A stretch of 33,441 nt of DNA from an uncultured Thermogutta sp. (GTDB lineage Bacteria; Planctomycetota; Planctomycetia; Pirellulales; Thermoguttaceae), in NCBI GenBank assembly GCA_937128505.1, contig CAKZMM010000030.1, forward strand, positions 1-33,441, read 5' to 3'. Every line of letters starts with the position of its first letter. Positions within the stretch are counted from its first letter, which is position 1. Positions 16,544 to 26,973 of the stretch are shown piece by piece. Both the position numbers and the translations under genes were made by a program. Below the pieces are notes generated by a model. That model saw nothing but the letters and a program-made list of their open reading frames with translations, did no database searches and was not told where the DNA came from.

Positions 16544-16739
16544 AAAAATCGAGAAGAAGAGAAATCGAGACATATCGCATTGAAACATGTCGCAACAAAG
16601 ATCTCGGCGGGAAGCCGCCTTTCGGCGATGGGGCCTCGGAGCGAAATCTCGAAAAATGGTTGGCCACCCCAGAGAAGCTCGGATCCGGCAAGCCTCCGCG
16701 CAAACTCGCAATCATGCGTCTTTTCAGGCGGGAGCGTGA

Positions 16740-18758
<2,019 letters not shown>

Positions 18759-19251
18759 CACCTCTACTTATCCTGCCTTACTTCATCCCATCTCACGGTT
18801 TTCGCGCGCTGTGAGCCTTGTCATGAAATCTTAAACGCCCTATTTACCGCAAAGTGGCCATCTTTTCTCGCGTATATTCTCTTGACAGTAAAATCGGAAA
18901 AAGCTAGTTTTCCGCTCCCAACGGCAGAATCAGAAAAATTGATTTCTTTTGCTTTTCCTCCAGGGTCTGCCCATCCGATAAAACTTGTGACGTGTAGTGC
19001 GGCCGGGGGCTAAACGATTTTGCGGTGGTCTATGCCTCCGGCAAGTGGGACGGTTCCGGGTCGCAGTCATCCGATCACCCAGATTAGAGAAATGGGAAAG
19101 ATAAACAAGCACATTCACCCGCGGGAGCAGGGCGGACGTAACCTCTTTGCACCAAAGATCTTGAAGCAGGCACTCAATCAGCGGTAATCTTTCCGGGTGG
19201 GCCGACGGGCCACTTTTCACGAATTACCCGCAAATCCAGGATGGTTTCGCC
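18759..19251. other. Intergenic region of about 490 bp between ligA and the lipoprotein gene
   Basis: It contains the possible ligA terminator stem (18792-18815), a candidate promoter at 18882, and only a very weak repeat (CAGTAAAATCGGAAAAA / CAGAATCAGAAAAA near 18886 and 18924). No gene was recognised. Confidence 0.55.
18882..18910 (+). promoter_or_regulatory. Candidate sigma-70-type promoter
   Basis: TTGACA (18882-18887) is a perfect -35 box, followed after 17 bp by TAGTTT, a poor -10 box. It lies about 340 bp upstream of the lipoprotein start, so a long leader would result. The single good box makes this tentative. Confidence 0.3.
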
Positions 19252-20763
19252 ATGAAACGTTTTTTGAGGCATGGAGGCTACAAACTGGCAGTCATGGGGC
19301 TGGTTGTCGTCGTGGCAACGGGGTGCTCGAGCAGCGGAGGACGGCAAATCTCCGGCTGGTCGTGGTCCAAGATGAATCCCTTCTCTTGGGCGAAAAAGGA
19401 TCCGAGCACGCCACCGGCAAAACCCTCCGAGTTAGCAGGGCCGCCCGGCATGCCCAGCGCGCCCGGCTATGCGGTGGCAAGCTCCCCCAATATCCCGGCA
19501 GGTAGTGTATCGCCGTCGGCGGGACCTTATGCGGGTTATAGCAACCCCAGTTGGTCAAATTCACCCGCCGGTTACGCTGTTGGCCCCACTGCCGGGGGGC
19601 GACCTTCCTCCGTGAGCCCACAGGTAGGTCCGTATGACACGTCGGGTGCCGGTTATCGGGTTGCCGATCGAGGTCAACCGGCGGCGATGGGGGGCTCGTA
19701 TCAGGGCACCGCAACGGGTGGTCCCGGTACCAATTCCTCGCCTCGCGGAAGTTACCCGAGTAATTGGCCGAGCTATTCGGCAGGCTCTACCGGCGTGGCT
19801 CCCGCCGGAGCGACCATGCCGGCTAGCAATATTCAGGCCGGTCCGGGGGGATACGGACCCGGTGCCGCCAGAGCCGGGGTGATGCCTAGTAGTTCGGGTG
19901 CCCCTGCGGGAATCTCCAGCGGATCCTCCTGGAATCCTGCCAGTCCGCAGCTTCCTTCAAGCCAGCCGCCGTATCCCGGCAGCCAAATGGGTGGGTATGG
20001 AGTGGATGCCTCTCGTTATGGCACGGTAGGGTCTAATCCGGGCAGTTCCGCAAGTGGGACGCCTGCTTGGTCTGCCCCTGGGGTATCCGCCGGTAGTCCT
20101 GGTGCGGCGGGTGTCAACCCAGCCGGCGGGGCCGCATGGTCCGGTCAAGGCGCGGCTTGGAATCAGCCCAACGCCGGTTCAGTTACACCGGCGGCTACTT
20201 CTCCGGCCGGCGCCCCCCCTGTGATGCCGCAGGGAGCTATGCCGCAGGCAGCAAGCCCCGCGGCTAGCCATCCGGGTCAAATGCCGAGCTTTGGTGCCCC
20301 AACGACCGGAAGTGCCGGATACTCCTTGGGGGGAGCTCAGGCGGGTCCGAGTGCCGGAATGCCCGGCTCAAGCGGCAGCACAAGCCCGTGGACTCCCGGG
20401 GGCGGGACCCCGAATATGCCGGGTCGAGTAGATTACCAGCCCGGTAACACCGGCTACCAGCCTGGTCAGACCGGTTATCAGCCTCCCAGTTACCAGCCTT
20501 CCGCGAACCTTGGAACTCAACCTTCGGCAGCCGGAAGCTATCCGGGAACCAGCCCCGGCGGATCCGGCACCTCGGGCGGTTCGGCAGCGCCGTTTTTGCC
20601 CGGGAGCATCCGGCCGTATGTGCCCCCGACCTCCGGCAGCTCCACGACCACCGGTCAATCCGGTTCCACAAATCTGAGCCAAAACCCCTCTTCAACCGGT
20701 CGATTCTCGCCTGTGGCCTCGAGTTCGCCGACCGTCTGTACGCTTGACGGCAAATGCATGTAG
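19252..20763 (+). CDS. Gly/Pro/Ser-rich low-complexity lipoprotein
   Basis: A 503-residue protein with a signal peptide ending in the lipobox VATGC (Cys25), so it should be lipid-anchored. Residues 36-48 (WSWSKMNPFSWAKK region) are Trp/Lys-rich and differ from the rest. From about 50 onward the chain is mostly Gly, Pro, Ser, Ala and Tyr, with recurring AGY, GPY and SPAG elements. Around residues 395-425 there is a clear short repeat: YQPGNTG, YQPGQTG, YQPPS, YQPS. The end, TVCTLDGKCM, has two Cys. The composition suggests an extended, disordered surface or matrix protein. No catalytic domain is visible. AGGATGG lies upstream of the ATG. Confidence 0.85.
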   Translation: MKRFLRHGGYKLAVMGLVVVVATGCSSSGGRQISGWSWSKMNPFSWAKKDPSTPPAKPSELAGPPGMPSAPGYAVASSPNIPAGSVSPSAGPYAGYSNPSWSNSPAGYAVGPTAGGRPSSVSPQVGPYDTSGAGYRVADRGQPAAMGGSYQGTATGGPGTNSSPRGSYPSNWPSYSAGSTGVAPAGATMPASNIQAGPGGYGPGAARAGVMPSSSGAPAGISSGSSWNPASPQLPSSQPPYPGSQMGGYGVDASRYGTVGSNPGSSASGTPAWSAPGVSAGSPGAAGVNPAGGAAWSGQGAAWNQPNAGSVTPAATSPAGAPPVMPQGAMPQAASPAASHPGQMPSFGAPTTGSAGYSLGGAQAGPSAGMPGSSGSTSPWTPGGGTPNMPGRVDYQPGNTGYQPGQTGYQPPSYQPSANLGTQPSAAGSYPGTSPGGSGTSGGSAAPFLPGSIRPYVPPTSGSSTTTGQSGSTNLSQNPSSTGRFSPVASSSPTVCTLDGKCM

Positions 20764-21056
20764 GGCTCAGAATGCCATGAGGGCTTACCGAACCGCCGCT
20801 TGAACTTGCCGGGAAGCTTCTCTAACACAATCCGCGGAGGCTGAAAAACCCCATGGGGCCTCTTAGGGTGCGCTTGCGGTCCGCGGCGTAAGCCTCCTCA
20901 CCGTGATCGCTTTTTCCTTCCTTTTCATCCCCCTGCCCTTTCCACCTGGGTTTCGACCCTACTTTCAACCCATCTGCCCGCGAGTTTAATTTGCCCACGA
21001 ATTTAAACCGCGTCGACTTTTAAGTCCGTCGCTTTCCCGGCGAAAAAGGTACACGC

Positions 21057-21084
21057 TCCGCAGGAAGCAATCCGCAGGAAGCAA
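21057..21084. repeat. Exact 14-bp tandem duplication
   Basis: TCCGCAGGAAGCAA at 21057-21070 is repeated at 21071-21084. Confidence 0.93.
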
Positions 21085-21531
21085 GAAAAGAAGGAGCTTG
21101 GCATCGCTCTTTGGGGCGAAAGAAGCCCCGTCCAAACACATCACACACGCTGGGTACATGAGGCCTTTTCGCGGTTGGGGGAACGGACTTTGGAGCGTGA
21201 TACGCCGCCATGAGGGCATCCGGCGGAATGTTGCCATTGGTGCCTACGGCTTGGCTTTTCCCGCGTAAATGTAAAAGAAGCCTTTTCGCCGCGGCTTCGG
21301 GGCACGGTGCGGCGACTCTTTTTATCCCGCTGACCGCTTTATCCGGCAGGAGGAAGCCTTCTGCGTAAGCCGTCGCTTTAAACCGGGAAGAGGGCTACCG
21401 CAGCGCAGGCCATTGCCTGCAAGGGGGAATCATTAGTCTGGTGTGCAAAATCATCCGGGGAAATGACAAGCCGCTGCTTGCACGGGGATGATTGGGAGAC
21501 GAAGATAACAGGGCAAAACCGCAGCAAGCTA

Positions 21532-21577
21532 GAGTTTTAGACTCGGAAGAACTTGAGTTTTACACTCGGAGGCAAAA
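21532..21577. repeat. 23-bp tandem repeat containing the ribosome binding site of the next gene
   Basis: GAGTTTTAGACTCGGAAGAA at 21532 is followed at 21555 by GAGTTTTACACTCGGAGGCA. The second copy carries the CGGAGG that serves the aldo/keto reductase; the first has CGGAAG at the same place. Confidence 0.88.
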
Positions 21578-21581
21578 TAAG

Positions 21582-22598
21582 ATGAAACCGCAATCAAAAT
21601 CGGGCCGGCTGACACGACGATCCTTCGTAGGGGATACGACGCGTTGGGCCGCCACGGCGATAGTGGCTCCTGCCGTGGTATCGCAGGCCTCAGCTTCTCG
21701 CATGGGGGAGCCCTTACCACAGCGGGTTTTGGGGCGCACCGGTCTTTCAGTAAGTTTGATGTGTTTGGGCACAGCTCCGTGCGGGATTGCCCAGAGCGTG
21801 TCCACGGCGGAGGTGGCTCGCATTGTCAACGAGGCGATTGATCTGGGGATTAACTTCATCGACACCTCCGAGCGTTACGGCAACGCCGAGGAAGCTGTGG
21901 GCCTGGTCATGGAGCGGCGGCGGAAAGAGGTCATCTTGGCTACGAAGATTTGGGCCGACACCATCCCGGAAGCCGAGCAGAAGCTGGCCGAAGCATTCCG
22001 CAGGCTCAAGACCGATTATGCGGAAGTCCTTTATTTCCACAACTTGGGTCAGCGCGATATGGAGCGGGCTTTGAAGCCGGATGGGGTCTTCCCGTGGCTT
22101 CTCAAGCAGCGGGAGGCCGGCAAATGCCGGTTTGTGGGGATTTCGGGCCACAATTTGCCGGCTCGGTTCTTGCCGTTCTTGGAAACCGGTCAGGTCGACG
22201 TGGCATTAATGACCCTGAATTTCGCCGATCGCTTCACCTACAACTTCGAGGAGCGGGTTTTGCCGGCGTGTCGCGATCGAAATGTGGGCGTAGTGGCGAT
22301 GAAAGTCTTCGGGGCCCCGGATCCGGCGACAGGCAGTTGGGGCAATCCCCAAGCACTTCCTCGGGTAGGGTTGGAGAATGTCGAGCTGGCCATCCGCTAC
22401 GCTTTGAGTTTGCCGGCGGTAGCCTCGGCGAACCTCGGCGTGCACACGGTGGAGCAGCTGCGGCAAGACGTCGAGATTGTACGACGATTCCAACCCCTCA
22501 GTGCTGAAGAGCAAGCCAAGCTTGAAACCGTCGGTCGGCAATTGGCTCGCCAATGGGGAGAACACTTCGGTCCGGTAGAAGAGGCCCCAAAAGTTTAA
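21582..22598 (+). CDS. Aldo/keto reductase with Tat-type signal
   Basis: A 338-residue member of the aldo/keto reductase superfamily, NADPH-dependent (alpha/beta)8-barrel enzymes that reduce carbonyl groups. ATG 21582 was chosen because CGGAGG lies nine bases upstream and because it puts a twin-arginine signal (TRRSFVGDTT, then a hydrophobic AATAIVAPAVV) at residues 11-33; the frame stays open to 21492. The catalytic tetrad is complete: Asp94 and Tyr99 in NFIDTSERYGNAEEA, Lys122 in LATKIW, and His153 in LYFHNLG. The barrel end and cofactor region (SLPAVASANLGVHTVEQL) are present. The signal suggests folded export with bound cofactor. Its substrate cannot be told. The next gene converges on it. 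Confidence 0.9.
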   Translation: MKPQSKSGRLTRRSFVGDTTRWAATAIVAPAVVSQASASRMGEPLPQRVLGRTGLSVSLMCLGTAPCGIAQSVSTAEVARIVNEAIDLGINFIDTSERYGNAEEAVGLVMERRRKEVILATKIWADTIPEAEQKLAEAFRRLKTDYAEVLYFHNLGQRDMERALKPDGVFPWLLKQREAGKCRFVGISGHNLPARFLPFLETGQVDVALMTLNFADRFTYNFEERVLPACRDRNVGVVAMKVFGAPDPATGSWGNPQALPRVGLENVELAIRYALSLPAVASANLGVHTVEQLRQDVEIVRRFQPLSAEEQAKLETVGRQLARQWGEHFGPVEEAPKV

Positions 22599-22782
22599 GG
22601 CAAATTTTTTCCTGGGGTAAGATTTCGGATACTCCAATCAGCCCGGGCACATTAATCCCCGAGGGTATCCCGAAGTAATCACTTAAAGGTTACTCTCTCA
22701 GCGATCCGCTGCGACCCATCCCGCCGAACGTGCGCGAATGCGGGGGGATGGCATCACGGGCTGTGACGTTACGAGGAATTGA

Positions 22783-22845
22783 GGAGCCGCTCAAAACACC
22801 TTCTGGGAGTCGCTCAAAACATCGGTCGAATCGCTCGCTAATCGG
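22783..22845. repeat. 23-bp tandem repeat, third copy overlapping the M16 gene stop
   Basis: GGAGCCGCTCAAAACACC at 22783 and GGAGTCGCTCAAAACATC at 22806 are followed at 22829 by a diverged AATCGCTCGCTAATCGG. The third unit contains the last codons and stop of the minus-strand peptidase gene (stop at 22838-22840). Confidence 0.85.
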
Positions 22846-25573
22846 ACTGCGGGTTCGGCGAGGCGGTCACCAGGATATGCGGACTCGAGAAACACCGCCG
22901 GGCTGCTGCCACAATATCCTCGAGAGAAACCTGCTGAATTCGCTCGTCAAAACTTTCGTCGTAGTCGTAGCCGAGGCCGTACAGTTCATCCAAGGCCGCC
23001 TGCTGTGCCTGCTGTGCCAGAGTGGCTTTCTCTTGAGCATGGAGGGCGATGATCATTTTTTTTGCAGTCTCGAGCTCCTCAGGGGTGATTTGGCCTCGTA
23101 CAGCGCGATCTAAGTTCCGGGAAATCCGGTCGATAACCTCCCGGAGTTTCGTCGGATCAGTTTGTGCGATGACGACGAAATATCCCGGGGCCGGGCCGGT
23201 CATCTGCAAGGCATGCACCATGTAGACCAGTCCTGCCCCGCGTAACTCGTTATGGAGCCAGCCGCCAGGGTAGTTGTATCCCGAGGTGATGGCATCGAGC
23301 ACCGTCAAGGCGGCGAACGCTTTCGCATCGCGGATGCTTGTGCCGGGAAATCCCCACATGAGCATCCCCGTGGGTTTTCCGGTTTGCTTGTGCCGCCGGA
23401 TGGATTGCTCCGGGGCGTTCGGACGGTCGAACGCCAACGCCGGGGGCTGACTAGCGGGTGCCCACCGGCCGAAGGCCTTTTCCACCTGGTTTAGTGCTTC
23501 TTGGGGGTCGATGTCCCCATAGACAGTCACCACCGCGTTTTGCGGCATAAAGTATTGATGGTGATAAGCTCGGAGGTCCTCGACGGTTAACCGGCTGACG
23601 GTTCCCTCCTTCCCCCCGATCATGAGATGGTACGGGGACGCGGGCGGAAGATTATCGGCAAATAATTCTTGGATCTCTTGATGCGGATCATCGGCCCGAC
23701 GACGGATCGCTTGCAACATTAGATTCTGGGCCTTGGCGAACTCTTCTTCGGGAAGACTCGGGTTCTGGATGCATTGGGCAAGCAGGCGTAAAGCTTCTGG
23801 AAAATCTTCGCGAAGTACGGTGAGGTTGGCGGCGATTGTATTGCGGCCCGGGGTGATGCTCCAATCGGCACCGAGTCGGTCGAAGAATTCCGCGATCTCT
23901 GCGGCCGATAATTCGCCGGTTCCCTTATCCAACATCGCAGCCAGCAAGCCGGATCGGCCGGCCGTCTCGGGGCGATCGGCCAAGGCGCCTCCCAGGATGT
24001 ACGCTTGGACATTAACGATCGGCAAATGGGCCTGCCGTTTCAAGAGTACCCGTAGGCCGTTCGCCAACTGGACGCGTTGCACGGGTGTTTCCAGCCCGGC
24101 AAGACGTGCCCGCTCTTCCTGCGGGATTCCGCCTTTTGGAGCGATGACCACCCGTACCAATCGCTCCGGCAGGAAATACCGGCGGGCCGCATCGCGGATT
24201 TGTTCGGCGGTGACCTTCTGAAGTTCTTGAACGTAATGATCGTCGAACAGGGGATCACCTGCCGACAGAAACCCCTGAGCGAGGCTTTCCGCCGCGTTTT
24301 GCACCCGCTGGAGGGAGAAGAGTCGCTCGGTCACTTTTTGCTTTTTAGCTTTGGCGAGCTCTTCAGGACTGACCAATTCATCGCGAAGGCGGTAAACTTC
24401 CTCCAGCAGCGCTTGCTCCGCTTCCTTCCAGCGATCGGGCGCACAGACGGCAAAAACGCCGAACCACCCCCGCACAAACTGCGGCGTATAGCTGCTGGTG
24501 CGAACCGACAAGACCAATTGCCGCTGGTAGCGGAGCCGCTGGACCAACCGAGAGCTCTCCCCTTCGCTCAAAATGTAGGCCGCAAGGTCCAGGGGATAAA
24601 GGTCCGGATCTGCTAGCCGCACTGTGGGCCAAGCGAGGGCGAGGTCATAATTCGCCCCATCCATTTCCCGCCATGCTTCCCGGGGACTCAGCGGGAGCGG
24701 ATCATCGGGCATCGCAATAAAAAGTTCTTGGCCGCGTGGGGTTTCGCTCCAGTGCCGGGCCACCTCGGCCAAGATTTCCTCGGTTTTGACATCGCCCACG
24801 ACAACCATCACCAGATTATTGGGCACATAACGCTCGCGATAGAATTCGTAAATGGCTTCGCGGGTTGTACGGGCCAAAATGTCGGCGTAGCCGATAATCG
24901 GATGCCGGGCGGGATGCTCCAAGTACATCGTCTGGTTGAGCAGCTTCCACTGCACGCGGCGGCGGCTGACTTCACCATCGGCCAATTCCTGCTGGATGAC
25001 CTTCAATTCGCGATCAAATTCCTGCGGTTCCAGGACGCAGTGTTGCATGGCGTCGGAGACGAGCTCGATGGCCGTAGCCACCTGAGCCGCGGGGCAATCG
25101 ATGTAGTAGGCCGTCACATCGGTGGACGTGTAGGCGTTGGTGGCCCCCCCGAAAGAATCGATGATCCGCTCGATCTCTTTCTCCGTGCGATGTTTGGTGG
25201 TACCGCCGGAGACGACGTGTTCCAAGACATGGCTGAGGCCGGCTCCCAAGTGCTTCCCTTCGAAAGCACTCCCGGTATTGCGGACATAGCAGCGCACGGT
25301 GGCCACAGGCGCGGCGTGATTTTCCTGGATGATGACCGTCAGACCATTGTGTAGTGTGGCCAAAGTAACACCGCGCGGTAGATAGCGGAGACTGCTGACG
25401 CAAGCCGGAATTGCCTGGGGTGATGAATCGGTTACGGATTCCGCAGTACCGGTAACCTCGGCCGCCTGAGTTTCGATAAGCGCGAAGTTCCCCGCGACAC
25501 TAACCCCGATCAGAAGCACGCAAAAAAGCAGGCTTAATGGGGCCCGGAATGCACTGAAAAAAGTTTGCCGCAT
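22838..25573 (-). CDS. Two-domain M16 zinc metallopeptidase (pitrilysin family), exported
   Basis: A protein of about 911 residues with two M16 peptidase units in one chain. It would degrade peptides or process proteins outside the cytoplasm. Residues 1-36 form a signal peptide (hydrophobic core APLSLLFCVLLIGVSVAG). The N-terminal unit has the inverted zinc motif HVLEH (115-119) with acidic ligands downstream in EFDRELKVIQQELADGE. The second unit starts near LANGLRVLLKRQ and lacks HxxEH (GLLAAMLDKGTG at that place), so it is the usual non-catalytic partner. ATG 25573 has AAGG eight bases upstream. An in-frame ATG at 25675 with GAGGAA is a credible alternative and would add 34 residues before the signal. 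Confidence 0.93.
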   Translation of the reverse strand: MRQTFFSAFRAPLSLLFCVLLIGVSVAGNFALIETQAAEVTGTAESVTDSSPQAIPACVSSLRYLPRGVTLATLHNGLTVIIQENHAAPVATVRCYVRNTGSAFEGKHLGAGLSHVLEHVVSGGTTKHRTEKEIERIIDSFGGATNAYTSTDVTAYYIDCPAAQVATAIELVSDAMQHCVLEPQEFDRELKVIQQELADGEVSRRRVQWKLLNQTMYLEHPARHPIIGYADILARTTREAIYEFYRERYVPNNLVMVVVGDVKTEEILAEVARHWSETPRGQELFIAMPDDPLPLSPREAWREMDGANYDLALAWPTVRLADPDLYPLDLAAYILSEGESSRLVQRLRYQRQLVLSVRTSSYTPQFVRGWFGVFAVCAPDRWKEAEQALLEEVYRLRDELVSPEELAKAKKQKVTERLFSLQRVQNAAESLAQGFLSAGDPLFDDHYVQELQKVTAEQIRDAARRYFLPERLVRVVIAPKGGIPQEERARLAGLETPVQRVQLANGLRVLLKRQAHLPIVNVQAYILGGALADRPETAGRSGLLAAMLDKGTGELSAAEIAEFFDRLGADWSITPGRNTIAANLTVLREDFPEALRLLAQCIQNPSLPEEEFAKAQNLMLQAIRRRADDPHQEIQELFADNLPPASPYHLMIGGKEGTVSRLTVEDLRAYHHQYFMPQNAVVTVYGDIDPQEALNQVEKAFGRWAPASQPPALAFDRPNAPEQSIRRHKQTGKPTGMLMWGFPGTSIRDAKAFAALTVLDAITSGYNYPGGWLHNELRGAGLVYMVHALQMTGPAPGYFVVIAQTDPTKLREVIDRISRNLDRAVRGQITPEELETAKKMIIALHAQEKATLAQQAQQAALDELYGLGYDYDESFDERIQQVSLEDIVAAARRCFSSPHILVTASPNPQSD

Positions 25574-25716
25574 AAGAATGACCTTTTCTTGGGTGATGCA
25601 AAAGGTTTTCATCGATGAAATCGTTTTCTTTGCTGAGAACTCTTTCCGGATCCTTGCGAAGCTAAGCTGAGTCATGGTGTTCCTCGAATCCGGTACATGC
25701 ATTAAACGTTCAACAC

Positions 25717-25789
25717 GAGTTGAGAGGGTTGAAATACTGAGTTGAGTCTGTTCACATTCTTTGCCCATTGAACTCTTTGCCCCTTGCAC
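25717..25789. repeat. Two neighbouring repeats upstream of the M16 gene (22 bp and 16 bp)
   Basis: GAGTTGAG at 25717 recurs at 25739 (period 22). Then TCTTTGCCCATTGAAC (25758-25773) is directly followed by TCTTTGCCCCTTGCAC (25774-25789). Confidence 0.8.
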
Positions 25790-25828
25790 GACTTGCGTAA
25801 CCAGCAAGTCTCACCTCTGTTACGAGGG

Positions 25829-25899
25829 GGTGACTTGCCTTTGTGTTATCCCGCGGTAACTTGCCTTACCATTGATCATACGGTGACTTGCCATAACTG
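25829..25899. repeat. 26-27-bp tandem repeat, three copies
   Basis: Units begin GGTGACTTGCC at 25829, GGTAACTTGCC at 25855 and GGTGACTTGCC at 25882; only the heads are well conserved. Confidence 0.82.
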
Positions 25900-26152
25900 A
25901 AGCTGAGCTGGTTTGGGAGGTGGCATCGCCTCGGCCGGAGGGGCTGGTCGCGTCCTAAATTCTTAGCACGTGGGTTGCGGGAAGCAAGCTGTTGACGGGG
26001 ATTCGTGGGCGAACTGACAAAGTTTTTTGTAAAGCGGCTCTCATCGTGCGGCAATGGGACGCTGAATACTGGCAGTAGCGGGGCTTTGATCGGCGGCAGC
26101 CCGCCCAGCCGCTGTGATTCCGCGTAGCTGCTGCCGGCCGCGCACACAATGA

Positions 26153-26192
26153 TTCAAATTTCCGTAGTCGGTTTCAAATTTCCGTAGTCGGT
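26153..26192. repeat. Exact 20-bp tandem duplication
   Basis: TTCAAATTTCCGTAGTCGGT occupies 26153-26172 and 26173-26192 with no mismatch. A second short pair, ACCGGCATAT, follows near 26220 and 26241. Confidence 0.96.
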
Positions 26193-26645
26193 AACCGATC
26201 GACCGGCGCGAGGTGGCCGACCGGCATATGTGAAGTAACGAACCGGCATATATCGATTGTCATTTTAGTAGCTCTATAAGCACACAGCGAAACCTCGCAA
26301 TCGGGAGGAAAGTCCGTATCGCGTTGCTTTTTGGAAACATGGATAACCACGGAAACTGGGGCCAAGAGTTGGTCGCACGACACCCGACGGCCTTCCTCAC
26401 GCTAACCGGCTTTGCGGCAACGGGAAACTTAGAGCAAGCAATTGATCTTTCTCATCGAGGGTACGAAAAGACGCCATGCCGCAAACTACCTCCGTAAATA
26501 ATCCGGAAGGTTCGAACGGCAGTTTCCTTCAGTGTCGGTCTAAAACTTGCGATTTCGAATGCACTTTCGCCTTTAGCCGCATTTCATGCGGTCTACTCGC
26601 TCCGAAATCCTCTGTGACACCCCGGGAAAGGCCTAATATTCCAAC

Positions 26646-26699
26646 ACATTTATTATGTGCCACGACATTCGGACATCTGTTATCTGCCATGACATTTGG
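26646..26699. repeat. 27-bp tandem repeat, two copies
   Basis: Units 26646-26672 and 26673-26699 are directly adjacent and differ at about six positions (shared ACAT, TTAT, TGCCA, GACATT, GG). Confidence 0.87.
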
Positions 26700-26740
26700 C
26701 CCATCTCTAAATCCGAAGATCTGTAAATCTAAATCTTAAG

Positions 26741-26780
26741 ATCTGGAAATCGAATTTCTCATCTGGAAATCGAATTTCTC
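26741..26780. repeat. Exact 20-bp tandem duplication
   Basis: ATCTGGAAATCGAATTTCTC occurs at 26741-26760 and 26761-26780. An older related piece (AAATCCGAAGATCTG / AAATCTTAAGATCTG) lies just before it, from 26709. Confidence 0.96.
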
Positions 26781-26973
26781 AGATATCTCCCCGTGGATTT
26801 CCTCTCCGCAATTCGGTAATCAAGCCCGCTACTTCTTTGGCGTTTAAGCCGATCTTGGACGGCAGCTTGGACATCCGAGAGTTCTTAAGCTAAGTTTTTA
26901 ACAGGGACACAAAATTCTAGTCGCCGCTTTTCGGTCTGTCTTTTCTTGCCCATTTGAATCAGGAGTCGCGGGG

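Larger units (their letters stand above)
20764..21581. other. Intergenic region of about 820 bp
   Basis: An inverted pair GGAGGCT (20836-20842) and AGCCTCC (20891-20897) flanks a CCCCATGGGG palindrome near 20849-20858, which could fold in RNA. Repeats lie at 21057 and 21532. A minus-strand open frame at 20986-21237 has no ribosome binding site or family likeness and is not called. Confidence 0.55.
25574..26973. other. Intergenic region of about 1.4 kb with many repeat loci
   Basis: This gap between the divergent M16 and VWA genes holds at least six repeat loci (25717, 25758, 25829, 26153, 26646, 26741). Its short open frames (for example 26476-26739 plus, 25866-26147 minus) have no ribosome binding sites and no recognisable domains. 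Confidence 0.6.

Noticed and set aside
20986-21237. Minus-strand open frame of 83 codons
   Set aside because: It runs through the exact 14-bp duplication, has no clear start signal and no family likeness.
26476-26739. Cys-containing open frame of 87 codons
   Set aside because: It crosses several tandem repeats, has no ribosome binding site and no family likeness.
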